Assembly (NCBI GenBank): GCA_050735975.1
Contig: JBOHVS010000125.1
Coordinates: 1 to 17,875 of the forward strand
DNA: 17,875 nt
From: DATMBL01 sp050735975
Lineage (GTDB): Bacteria; Desulfobacterota; Binatia; UBA9968
Direction of reading: 5' to 3'
The notes beneath the pieces are model-generated. The model saw nothing but the letters and a program-made list of their open reading frames with translations, was not told the DNA's origin and searched no databases. Positions 5,927-13,150 of the stretch are shown here, piece by piece (within the stretch, counting starts at the first letter, position 1; every line of letters starts with the position of its first letter). The position numbers and the translations under genes are program-made.

Positions 5927-7509
5927 GTCTACGAGAGTTCATCTTACGGGACAGGGGAGAGCTGCTTATCCTGACCTTAGAGCATCTCTGGCTCGTGGGG
6001 ATCTCCACGGGTATTACAATTTCGATCGGCGTTCCGCTCGGCGTCTTGCTGACCCGTTATCCCGCGCTCAGCAAACCGGTTCTGGGTTTTGCAAATATCA
6101 TGCAGACCGTTCCCAGCTTGGCGCTCTTCGGCTTCTTGATGCCAGTCAATCTCTACCTTTTCGATGTCCGCATTTTGGGCGGGATTGGCGCCCACACCGC
6201 GATTTTCGCGCTCGTGCTCTATTCGCTGTTGCCGATCATTCGCAACACATTCACCGGCATCAGTGGCGTTGACCCCGCGATCCGTGAGGCCGGTCGCGGC
6301 ATGGGGATGACCAGCCGGCAACTTCTATTTCAAGTGGAGATACCGCTTTCTCTCGGCGTCATCATCGCCGGCATACGGGTGGCGACGGTCATCTCGGTGG
6401 GGACCGCAACCATTGCCGCGGCGATCGATGCCGGCGGATTGGGCCGCTACATCTTCCGCGGTCTTCGGATGAACGATAACGCCCTCATCTTGGCGGGAGC
6501 GCTGCCGGCCGCAGCTATCGCGTTGGCGGCGGATCTGGTGCTGGGCCGCGTTGAACGACTTTTCAGCCAAAGCCCGGCACGGCGCATCAATTTTCGAAGG
6601 GTTGCTTGGGTCTCGGGTCTTTTGCTCATATTGGCGACGGCCGGCGCGATAGCATTCAATTCCGGCAACACGAAGGATCGTATCGTGGTCGGCGCCAAGG
6701 ACTTTACCGAGCAGATAATCTTGGGCGAAATGATTTCACAAGCGATCGAAGCGAAAATGGGGTTGGACGTGACGCGACGTTTCGACCTTGGGGGCAACCT
6801 GGCGCATGAAGCGTTAATAGCCGGCGAGCTCGATCTCTATGTTGAATACACCGGTACCGCCCTAATGGCGTTGCTCAAACAGCCCCCGTTGACCGACTCA
6901 AGAGAAGTCTACCGCCGGGTTAAAGAAGGGTACGCGGCCAAGTGGAACATCGTCGTGGAGCCGCCGCTGGGTTTCAACAATACCTTTGCGATTTTGGTTC
7001 GCGCTGAGGACGCTCGACAGTTCGGTCTAGAATCGGTCTCCGATGCGGCCAAGCTTGCGCCTCAGTGGCGCGCCGGATTTGGCCAGGACTTCATGTCTCG
7101 ACCGGACGGATACCCAGGTTTCTCAAGAACTTATGGACTCCACTTTGAGGAGATACGTGAGATGGACTTGTCGCTCACGTATCGGGCGCTGGCGGAAGAG
7201 CAGGTCGATCTTATCGCAGGCAATTCAACGGATGGTTTGATCGAGCGCTACGGGCTCGTGCAGCTTGAGGATGACCGCCGTTACTTTCCGCCGTATGATG
7301 CCGTGCCGGTTGTCCGTGAGGCTACCTTGCAACGATATCCGCAACTGAGAGATATCTTGCAGTCATTGGGCGGAATTCTGTCCGTGAAAGAGATGAGAAG
7401 GCTGAATTATGCTGTCGATGGAGAACACCGGCGGGCAAAGGACGTGGCCAGGGAGTTCTTAGTGAAGAACGGCTTCGGGGTGAATAGTACGGTTGCTCGG
7501 CGGAACTAG
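5923..7509 (+). CDS. Fused ABC permease and substrate-binding protein, OpuC/EgtU type
   Basis: A 528-residue fusion. Residues about 15-215 are an OpuCB/ProW-type permease with multiple membrane helices and the ATPase-docking EAA motif around EAGRGMGMTSRQLLFQVEIP (122-141), followed by AAAIDAGGLGRYI. A further helix at about 228-246 leads to a soluble OpuAC/OpuCC-type binding domain (252-528) facing the periplasm: VGAKDFTEQIILGEM, LYVEYTGTAL, PPLGFNNTFAILVR and AGNSTDGLI. This domain order is that of EgtU, the ergothioneine importer subunit described in Streptococcus pneumoniae and Helicobacter pylori, and also of other fused betaine/choline importers. The adjacent divergent egtD favours ergothioneine or hercynine, but the ligand pocket cannot be judged without structural comparison. 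It overlaps the ATPase gene by four bases and ends the operon. Confidence 0.9.
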   Translation: MSLREFILRDRGELLILTLEHLWLVGISTGITISIGVPLGVLLTRYPALSKPVLGFANIMQTVPSLALFGFLMPVNLYLFDVRILGGIGAHTAIFALVLYSLLPIIRNTFTGISGVDPAIREAGRGMGMTSRQLLFQVEIPLSLGVIIAGIRVATVISVGTATIAAAIDAGGLGRYIFRGLRMNDNALILAGALPAAAIALAADLVLGRVERLFSQSPARRINFRRVAWVSGLLLILATAGAIAFNSGNTKDRIVVGAKDFTEQIILGEMISQAIEAKMGLDVTRRFDLGGNLAHEALIAGELDLYVEYTGTALMALLKQPPLTDSREVYRRVKEGYAAKWNIVVEPPLGFNNTFAILVRAEDARQFGLESVSDAAKLAPQWRAGFGQDFMSRPDGYPGFSRTYGLHFEEIREMDLSLTYRALAEEQVDLIAGNSTDGLIERYGLVQLEDDRRYFPPYDAVPVVREATLQRYPQLRDILQSLGGILSVKEMRRLNYAVDGEHRRAKDVAREFLVKNGFGVNSTVARRN

Positions 7510-7556
7510 CCCGAACAGATACCAGGGGTCGGTGGCTCCTTGCTCCTCGCTTCAGC

Positions 7557-7593
7557 CGGAGGCTGATCGGCCTCCGCCAGAGATCTTGGCGGA
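7557..7593. repeat. Two overlapping palindromes in a convergent intergenic gap
   Basis: CGGAGGC (7557-7563) pairs with GCCTCCG (7570-7576) around six bases, and the overlapping TCCGCCA (7573-7579) pairs with TGGCGGA (7587-7593) around a seven-base loop containing AGATCT. The two stems share TCCG, so they are mutually exclusive. Further GGCGGA copies follow to about 7625. They lie between the ends of the convergent importer and peptidase genes. There is no T tract; this is either a bidirectional terminator or a dispersed palindromic repeat. Confidence 0.5.
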
Positions 7594-7665
7594 TCCGTCC
7601 TTCGGCGGAAAAGCTTTGTGGCGGACCCTGCTTTCTGCGCGCCTATGAGTCTTTTCAGTAGCCTG

Positions 7666-9126
7666 CTACTCGTTGGAGTTGCGAATAAGCTGCGCGTAGA
7701 AGCGAACACACTGCTCGTAATTGCTTACCGAAATTTTTTCATCAATCCCATGGAACCTGGCAAGATCCTCCGTCCGGAGTGTCAGCGGCAGAAAACGATA
7801 TAGATTTTTCGTCAAATCTATATAATGCCGCGAATCGGTCGCGGCTATGAGGAGCGCCGGCGCTACAGTAGCGTGGGGTTCTATCTGCCGTATGGTTCGG
7901 TGAAGCAGGTTGAAACCTGGCGAATTTACATCCGATACCGGCGATGGTTCCAGAACGAGTTCTCCGGGCGTGACTTTAACGCGCGAGTCATTGATGGTTT
8001 TGCGCACCTGCTCGACAATCCCTGCCACCGTATCCCCCGGCACGATGCGAACGTTCAAGACGGCTCGGGCTCTGGTCGGGAGCACGTTTTCTTGCACGCC
8101 GCCTTCTACTATCGTCGTTGCCATGGTCGTCCGGATCATCGCGTTGGTTAAAGGAGAGGCCGCGAGTTCTCGTTGCACTAAACCGCGAAACAACCAAAGA
8201 TTCGCCAGCAAGAGTTTCTGGATCGAAGGCAATTCCGGGCCCAGGAATTCCAACAACTGCCGAGTGGCGCCGTCAAAGCGCGGCGGCAACGGGGCGGTCT
8301 CCAGCTTGTGGATTGCCTGGCTCAAAATTCCGATAGCCGATCCGCCAGGCGGCATTGATGCGTGGCCTCCCGGACCGTCAACCGTGAGCTCAAGAGTCGC
8401 GTAGCCTTTTTCGGCGATCCCAACCAAAGCGGCCGGACTGACTGATCCCGGGATTATGCCATCAAGTATGGCGCCACCCTCGTCGAGGACGTATTCCAAT
8501 GCAACCTTCCGCGAGCGCAAAAGATCGGCGATCTTGCGCGCCCCGTTGCGTCCTCCCAGTTCTTCATCGTGGCCAAACGCCAGATAGACGGTCCGTTGCG
8601 GGCGAAATCCTCTCTCGAGCAGCTCTTCGACCGCTTCGAGAATTGCCATCATCGAAGCCTTGTCATCCAAGGCGCCACGGCCCCAGATGTAACCATCGGC
8701 GCGCCGACCAGAAAAAGGCGGGTGTGTCCAGTGGCGCTCGGAACCCGGATCTACCGGCACCACGTCCATATGTCCCAGCAGTGCTATTGGTCTCAGGCGA
8801 TCGCTCCTGCCTTTCCAGCCGTAAAGAAGGCTATACTCTCCAACAGTCTCTCGTCTGAGCGCGCGGTGAAGCCTTGGAAAAGCATTGCGCAGGAACTCAT
8901 GGAAACGCAGGAATTCCTCGGCGGATGAGGCAAGCGGTTCATCTGCAGAAACGGTCTTGTACTGAATCGCCCTGGAAAGACGCTCGGTGATCGAGTCGGT
9001 GTCGAGCTTGATCTCGCTCGCGGCTGAAACTTCGATCTGCTTGGATGCGAAGCGGATCGTCCGGACTGTGACAATGCCGGTAAGAATCAAGATAACGAGC
9101 GCAACGCATAAAAGAATCTTTTTCAT
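7666..9126 (-). CDS. Membrane-anchored M20-family metallopeptidase (PM20D1/carboxypeptidase S-like)
   Basis: A 486-residue zinc amidohydrolase. A single hydrophobic segment at 4-20 after MKK is a signal anchor, so the enzyme should face the periplasm. The M20 metal and catalytic motifs are in order: LLGHMDVVPV, the bridging Asp in WGRGALDDK, FGHDEELGG with the general-base and metal glutamates, EGGA after LDEGG, the dimerisation-domain GGHASMPP, and a late His in ATDSRHYIDL. The length and the GHMDVVPVDPGSERHW wording fit the PM20D1/CPS1 branch, which hydrolyses or condenses N-acyl amino acids and dipeptides; the exact substrate is unknown. ATG 9126 is chosen; GTG 9138 would add four residues and neither has a clear ribosome site. 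Convergent to the importer operon, divergent from the cupin gene. A link to amino-acid betaine salvage is conceivable but unsupported. Confidence 0.88.
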   Translation of the reverse strand: MKKILLCVALVILILTGIVTVRTIRFASKQIEVSAASEIKLDTDSITERLSRAIQYKTVSADEPLASSAEEFLRFHEFLRNAFPRLHRALRRETVGEYSLLYGWKGRSDRLRPIALLGHMDVVPVDPGSERHWTHPPFSGRRADGYIWGRGALDDKASMMAILEAVEELLERGFRPQRTVYLAFGHDEELGGRNGARKIADLLRSRKVALEYVLDEGGAILDGIIPGSVSPAALVGIAEKGYATLELTVDGPGGHASMPPGGSAIGILSQAIHKLETAPLPPRFDGATRQLLEFLGPELPSIQKLLLANLWLFRGLVQRELAASPLTNAMIRTTMATTIVEGGVQENVLPTRARAVLNVRIVPGDTVAGIVEQVRKTINDSRVKVTPGELVLEPSPVSDVNSPGFNLLHRTIRQIEPHATVAPALLIAATDSRHYIDLTKNLYRFLPLTLRTEDLARFHGIDEKISVSNYEQCVRFYAQLIRNSNE

Positions 9127-9210
9127 TCCGGTAATCACTTACTGAGCTAGACAGGTACCAGCTTCAAGTGATCACGGCAAATGCATCGCACCCTGATATT
9201 CAAACGGGAA

Positions 9211-9265
9211 GGAGGGGTTGTTTGACAAAGAGGCACCCCTCCGTTAGGTAAAGAAAATACTAACG
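9211..9265 (+). promoter_or_regulatory. Upstream regulatory region of the cupin gene with two dyads
   Basis: GGAGGGGT (9211-9218) is exactly inverted as ACCCCTCC (9235-9242) around 16 bases that contain TTGACA (9222-9227), a perfect -35 hexamer. A second dyad CGTTAG (9242-9247) / CTAACG (9260-9265) follows directly. No good -10 is found at the standard distance, so the promoter itself is uncertain. The layout suits an operator over a promoter or a hairpin in the 5' end of the message. Confidence 0.4.
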
Positions 9266-9275
9266 ATTGATCTGC

Positions 9276-9285
9276 AAGAGGAGGA
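9276..9285 (+). promoter_or_regulatory. Strong Shine-Dalgarno of the cupin gene
   Basis: The purine run AGAGGAGGAG lies four to eight bases before ATG 9289, the strongest ribosome site in the window after the one in the IS. It fixes the start and suggests high expression. Confidence 0.7.
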
Positions 9286-9288
9286 GAC

Positions 9289-10224
9289 ATGAGCGATTTC
9301 TATAGCGCCTGGTTGGAGCGATCGGCGGAGAATCAAAAAAAGGTAGACGGGGCGCCGCGGGTTTCGCGGAGCAAAGACCTTCAATGGGCGCGGACCCGTC
9401 AGGACTATAAAGCTGCCTTGATGATCGCCCCGGAGCTTGGATTCCCAACCGCCGGCAGTTGCCTTATGCGTGCGGAAATCCCGGTCGGCTGGCATACGGG
9501 TAAGCACTCGCACGGCGAAGAGGCGATCTACGTCGAAAGCGGCGAAGGATTCATGATTTTGGATGACAAGCGCTACGACTTCTTCCCGGGGACGATTTTT
9601 CATGTTCCCTATCGATCGCCGCATCAATTGTTCAATACCGGGAACGTCTCCGTAGGCTATCTTTCGGGATTAGCGTGGCACCTGGAAGCCGATGTTTACA
9701 TGGGGAAAATGGAACAGCTTGAGGACTGCGGCGAGAACGATCCCAACGTGTTGGCTTCATTTCCCGCCGAAGCGTCGCAGTATTGGCCGGGAGACGCCCG
9801 GCGCATTTCCATGCACCAGAAACAGCACGAAAAGTCCGATGAGTCGAAGCATGGCGCGACCTATTTTCTGATGGGTCGAAGTGGCAAGCAAAACGGTTTC
9901 AAGGCCACCGGTGTGGCGATCAGTTCTATATTCGTCGATCTAGCGCATACCAAGAGCCACAGCCATGCGCACCCCGAAGCCTATCTCTATGCCCTGGAGG
10001 GCGACGGTTACTCCGAGATCGGCGGCAAGCGATATGATTGGAATCAAGGCGATGCGGTCCATGTGCCTCCGGGCATGATGCATCACCAGCATTTCAATCC
10101 TTATGACAGGGACATGAAAGAACTCCGCTTCGAGTTCGGCATCCGCTATTGGCTGGTTGATCAATGGAACGGTTATACAACGGTAGATAAGCACTTGAAG
10201 GCGACCACCCACATGATCGATTAG
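9289..10224 (+). CDS. Two-cupin (bicupin) protein, gentisate-dioxygenase-like fold
   Basis: A 311-residue cytoplasmic protein with two cupin barrels. The first has GWHTGKHSHGEEAIYVESGEG near 67-87, with candidate metal ligands His73, His75, Glu77/78 and His112 in VPYRSPHQLFN. The second has KSHSHAHPEAYLYALEGDG near 222-240, with His224/226/228, Glu230 and a His in PPGMMHHQHFN. Both therefore keep a plausible HxH...E...H metal site, whereas many bicupin dioxygenases use only one. Length and layout resemble gentisate/hydroxynaphthoate 1,2-dioxygenase relatives and quercetinase-like proteins, but no motif fixes the substrate. It stands alone, with a strong ribosome site and a dyad-rich upstream region, divergent from the M20 peptidase. 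Confidence 0.85.
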   Translation: MSDFYSAWLERSAENQKKVDGAPRVSRSKDLQWARTRQDYKAALMIAPELGFPTAGSCLMRAEIPVGWHTGKHSHGEEAIYVESGEGFMILDDKRYDFFPGTIFHVPYRSPHQLFNTGNVSVGYLSGLAWHLEADVYMGKMEQLEDCGENDPNVLASFPAEASQYWPGDARRISMHQKQHEKSDESKHGATYFLMGRSGKQNGFKATGVAISSIFVDLAHTKSHSHAHPEAYLYALEGDGYSEIGGKRYDWNQGDAVHVPPGMMHHQHFNPYDRDMKELRFEFGIRYWLVDQWNGYTTVDKHLKATTHMID

Positions 10225-10297
10225 TTCCCGGCTTGCAAAAGACCCGTCCCGTTCGTTGCGTTCCGTCGTCGCGAGTCTCCATCCGCCGGAGATTATC

Positions 10298-10326
10298 TTG
10301 CAACGGAGACGAATATTTTTTATACG
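10298..10326 (+). promoter_or_regulatory. Possible promoter of the small hypothetical gene
   Basis: TTGCAA (10298-10303) and TATACG (10321-10326) are separated by 17 bases. The predicted transcript start falls at or next to ATG 10334, implying a leaderless message; no Shine-Dalgarno is present at a usable distance. Confidence 0.35.
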
Positions 10327-10333
10327 TAACTCG

Positions 10334-10603
10334 ATGGGCGATGTGAACGACTCCCATAGGACCGCGCAAAAAATGATGCTGGGCTTCATCGTGCGGCGTT
10401 GTGCGGCCGATATTGGTCATACGCCGACACCCGACGAGTTTGCGGCGTGGGCCAACGACCAGCGCGAGAACGGCCGGCGCTACTGCCTTTTTGGCAAACC
10501 CATCTCACCTTCGGTCGCAAAAATCATGTTCGGTCAGCCCGGACGGCTTGTCACGGTTCGTCCGAAAGGTTTCGCTCGAAATGGGAACGGCAACGGCCAG
10601 TGA
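10334..10603 (+). CDS. Small hypothetical protein, 89 residues
   Basis: Not recognised. The composition looks like a real folded protein: a helical start (HRTAQKMMLGFIVRRCAADI), the phrase TPTPDEFAAWANDQRENGRRYCLFGKPIS, then SVAKIMFGQPGRLVTVRP and a Gly/Asn-rich tail. There is no signal peptide or membrane segment. Two cysteines (in RRCAAD and RYCLFG) are present. ATG 10334 is preferred because the upstream extension to 10256 looks non-coding and a promoter-like pair sits just before it. It lies downstream of the cupin gene on the same strand, 109 bp away, probably as its own unit. Confidence 0.55.
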   Translation: MGDVNDSHRTAQKMMLGFIVRRCAADIGHTPTPDEFAAWANDQRENGRRYCLFGKPISPSVAKIMFGQPGRLVTVRPKGFARNGNGNGQ

Positions 10604-10672
10604 CCGTTCTGGAACGATTCCGCGTCCGGCCTTTATCCTGCAACATACATTGAGTTGGTCACTCTCCATTCA

Positions 10673-10699
10673 CCGTTCGACGAAGCTCAGGACGAACGG
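10673..10699. repeat. Dispersed palindromic repeat, CCGTTCG...CGAACGG
   Basis: Arms CCGTTCG (10673-10679) and CGAACGG (10693-10699) surround ACGAAGCTCAGGA. Read on the reverse strand the core is TCCTGAGCTTCGT, related to the repeat at 10890-10921. Confidence 0.7.
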
Positions 10700-10706
10700 A
10701 AGACTT

Positions 10707-10874
10707 CTAGTGTGGTGCGTCCAACGCTTCTTTACATTAGCAAGATTCTGAAAGAGATTCTTTTACGTGTCACCCTGAACGAAGTGAAGGGTCTCATGCA
10801 TTTGAAAGGGCGAGATTCTTCGCTTCGCTCAGAATGACAATCAAAGTAAAGAGACTTATGACGCACTACACTAG
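10707..10874. mobile_element. MITE-like element, 168 bp, with 29-bp imperfect terminal inverted repeats
   Basis: The left end 10707-10735 and the inverted right end 10846-10874 match at 23 of 29 positions; both start CTAGTGT and share GTGCGTC and TTTAC. There is no coding capacity. The CTAG tips fit a TA target duplication, as made by IS630/Tc1-mariner-type transposases, though this cannot be proved because the tips are palindromic. A second palindrome (10768-10839) is nested inside. Confidence 0.65.
10768..10839. repeat. Nested palindromic repeat of the TGTCATTCTGAGCGAAG type
   Basis: A 22-base left arm starting TGTCACCCTGAACGAAG and the inverted right arm TGTCATTCTGAGCGAAG match at 18 of 22 positions. 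The arms enclose 28 bases. The element lies wholly within the MITE-like element. Confidence 0.65.
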
Positions 10875-10889
10875 ATTCGCTAGGATGAT

Positions 10890-10921
10890 CCGTTCATGCT
10901 GAGCCCGTCAAAGCATGACGG
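10890..10921. repeat. Dispersed palindromic repeat, CCGTTCATGCT...AGCATGACGG
   Basis: CCGTTCATGCT (10890-10900) pairs with AGCATGACGG (10912-10921) with one bulged T around GAGCCCGTCAA. The core TGAGC..GTC.AA is shared with the reverse complement of the repeat at 10673-10699. Confidence 0.65.
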
Positions 10922-10994
10922 CTTCTTCTTTCGGTGAGAACTTAAATACCGGGACGGCTTGTCCGGTTGCTTCGGTCCTGGTACTTTCCTCGTG

Positions 10995-13040
10995 ATGATA
11001 CACAACAGAGAAAAGGGAGAGTTTAAGCTTACCTCCGAGTTCAAACCGCAGGGCGATCAGCCCGCGGCGATCGATAAACTGGTTCAGGGCATCCGCAAGG
11101 GGAGAAGGGACCAGGTTCTCCTTGGCGTTACCGGTTCAGGCAAGACCTTTACGATGGCGAATGTCATCGCCAGAGTAAATAAGCCGACGTTGGTCATCGC
11201 TCCAAATAAGACGCTCGCAGCGCAGTTGTACAACGAGTTTCGGGATCTCTTTCCTGAGAACGCAGTTCGCTACTTTGTAAGTTATTACGATTACTATCAG
11301 CCCGAAGCCTATGTTCCTTCCACCGATACTTACATCGAAAAGGACGCCTCGATCAACGACGAGATCGACAAGCTGCGCCATTCGGCAACGAAAGCTTTGT
11401 TGGAGCGACAGGACACGCTGATCGTCGCCAGCGTGTCCTGCATCTACGGACTAGGCTCCCCGGAGGCTTATTTTGATCTGATGGTGTATCTCGAAGAGCG
11501 GAGCAAGATTGATCGTGATCAGATGCTGCGGAAACTCGTCGATATCCAGTACGAGCGAAGCGATTACGATTTTCACCGCGGCACGTTCCGGGTCAGGGGT
11601 GATATCGTTGAAATATTCCCCGCGTATGAAGATCGTTCAGCTCTGCGGATCGAGTTTTTCGACGATACCATAGAGGCGATTCACGAGATCGATCCGATCC
11701 GCGGCAAGGCGCAGCGGCGGGTCGACAAAGCGACTATCTACCCGGCGAGTCACTACGTCACCACCGAGGATCGAATGAAACAAGCGGTCTCGGGGATCCG
11801 CGCTGAGCTTCGAGAACGACTGACGGAGCTGCGGGCGGAGCGCAAGCACCTGGAGGCTCAACGGCTCGAGCAGCGGACACTGTATGATCTGGAGCTGTTG
11901 GAAGAGATGGGGTTTTGCCCGGGTATTGAAAACTATTCGCGTCACCTTACCGGCCGAAAACCGGGCGAGCCGCCGCCGACCCTTATTAGTTATTTTCCGG
12001 ACGATTTTTTACTCTTTATCGACGAGAGTCATGTAGCTGTGCCGCAAATCGGCGGCATGTATCGAGGGGATCGTTCGCGCAAGGAAACCCTCGTGGAGTA
12101 TGGGTTTCGTCTGCCTTCTGCTTTGGATAACCGGCCTTTGAATTTCGAAGAATTCGAAACCTGCATCGAGCAGGTGGTTTACGTTTCGGCGACGCCGGCG
12201 CAATATGAGATGCAAAGGAGCAGAGGAACGGTTGTCGAGCAGCTGATCCGGCCCACGGGGCTGACGGATCCGGAAGTGACGGTGCGGCCAGCGCGTAACC
12301 AAGTCGACGATCTGCTCGACGAGATTCGCCAGCGGGTGGAGTGCAACGAGCGGGTCTTGGTCACGACATTGACTAAACGCATGGCCGAAGACCTCACCGA
12401 TTACTACCAAGACCTGAATGTCAAGGTTCGTTATCTGCACTCCGATATCGAGACCCTTGAGCGGGTCGAGATCATTCGCCAACTGCGAATGGGCGTCTTC
12501 GACGCCTTGGTTGGGATTAACCTGCTGCGCGAAGGGCTGGATTTGCCGGAGGTCTCCCTGGTTGCCGTGCTGGATGCCGACAAGGAGGGCTTTTTGCGCT
12601 CCGATCGCTCCCTGATCCAAACAATCGGCCGGGCGGCGCGCAACGTTCGCGGCACGGTCATACTATATGCGGACTCCGTGACGGATTCGATGAAACGCGC
12701 GATCGATGAGACGAATCGGCGCCGTCGTTTACAAGCGGACTTCAACCAAAAGCACGGCATAACGCCGCAGACCGTGATAAAAGCCCTTGGATCGCCGCTT
12801 ATCAGGATGTACGAGGCCGACTACGTGGACATTCCCCTGGCCGCTGAGAAGGCGTCTAAATACGGCTTGGCTGATATCGGCCGGATGATCCGGCAACTGA
12901 AAAAGGAGATGAAGCAGGCCGCGGAACAGTTGGAGTTCGAAAAAGCCGCCGAGCTGCGCGACCGGATTCGAGAGCTGGAAGAAGACGATCTCGCGCTCCG
13001 CGATGTGCCGGGCGACGAGGCCAGGAGCCCGCATCGGTAA
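10995..13040 (+). CDS. uvrB: Excinuclease ABC subunit B
   Basis: A 681-residue DNA-damage recognition helicase subunit (E. coli UvrB has 673) that receives damaged DNA from UvrA and recruits UvrC. The N-terminal FKLTSEFKPQGDQPAAI, Walker A GVTGSGKT (44-51), the beta-hairpin wording YYDYYQPEAYVPSTDTYIEKDASIN, the DEAD-box variant IDESH, YVSATPA, GINLLREGLDLPEV, QTIGRAARN and a C-terminal UVR domain (EQLEFEKAAELRDRIREL) that contacts UvrC are all present. ATG 10995 is chosen, with GTG 10992 next to it; the open frame extends to TTG 10959 but without homology. No Shine-Dalgarno is evident. It is followed after 110 bp by uvrC; uvrA is not in the window. Confidence 0.97.
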   Translation: MIHNREKGEFKLTSEFKPQGDQPAAIDKLVQGIRKGRRDQVLLGVTGSGKTFTMANVIARVNKPTLVIAPNKTLAAQLYNEFRDLFPENAVRYFVSYYDYYQPEAYVPSTDTYIEKDASINDEIDKLRHSATKALLERQDTLIVASVSCIYGLGSPEAYFDLMVYLEERSKIDRDQMLRKLVDIQYERSDYDFHRGTFRVRGDIVEIFPAYEDRSALRIEFFDDTIEAIHEIDPIRGKAQRRVDKATIYPASHYVTTEDRMKQAVSGIRAELRERLTELRAERKHLEAQRLEQRTLYDLELLEEMGFCPGIENYSRHLTGRKPGEPPPTLISYFPDDFLLFIDESHVAVPQIGGMYRGDRSRKETLVEYGFRLPSALDNRPLNFEEFETCIEQVVYVSATPAQYEMQRSRGTVVEQLIRPTGLTDPEVTVRPARNQVDDLLDEIRQRVECNERVLVTTLTKRMAEDLTDYYQDLNVKVRYLHSDIETLERVEIIRQLRMGVFDALVGINLLREGLDLPEVSLVAVLDADKEGFLRSDRSLIQTIGRAARNVRGTVILYADSVTDSMKRAIDETNRRRRLQADFNQKHGITPQTVIKALGSPLIRMYEADYVDIPLAAEKASKYGLADIGRMIRQLKKEMKQAAEQLEFEKAAELRDRIRELEEDDLALRDVPGDEARSPHR

Positions 13041-13069
13041 TCGATCCTAGTGGCGGCCTGACTACGCTG

Positions 13070-13129
13070 GTTCAAGCCGTTTATAAAGTTCAAGCTATCG
13101 ACGGTTTGAGCCGTTGAAAGGATTTGAGC
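13070..13129. repeat. Four degenerate direct repeats between uvrB and uvrC
   Basis: GTTCAAGC at 13070 and 13088, GTTTGAGC at 13104 and ATTTGAGC at 13122 recur every 16-18 bases, several followed by CGTT- or CGGT-like bases. The function is unknown: either repeated protein-binding sites before uvrC or a decayed tandem repeat. Confidence 0.4.
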
Positions 13130-13150
13130 GGTCAAGGGCTGTAATTTGCG

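Larger units (their letters stand above)
10604..10994. other. Gene-free repeat-rich stretch upstream of uvrB
   Basis: About 390 bp without a credible gene. It holds two related palindromes (10673-10699 and 10890-10921) on either side of a 168-bp MITE-like element. Short ORFs here translate to phrases such as SPFDEAQDER, which come from the palindromes and are not genes. The uvrB promoter must lie near its right end, but no convincing -35/-10 pair and no LexA-type box (CTGT-N8-ACAG or GAAC-N4-GTTC) was found. Confidence 0.6.

Noticed and set aside
7573..7593. CRISPR-like or phage attachment repeat
   Set aside because: A single overlapping hairpin pair with no regular spacers, no integrase and no cas genes nearby.
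10655..10837. 60-residue ORF in the repeat region
   Set aside because: Its phrase SPFDEAQDER is the translation of a palindromic repeat, and the ORF runs into the MITE; not a gene.
10875..10994. LexA/SOS box before uvrB
   Set aside because: No CTGT-N8-ACAG or GAAC-N4-GTTC match was found by reading both strands.
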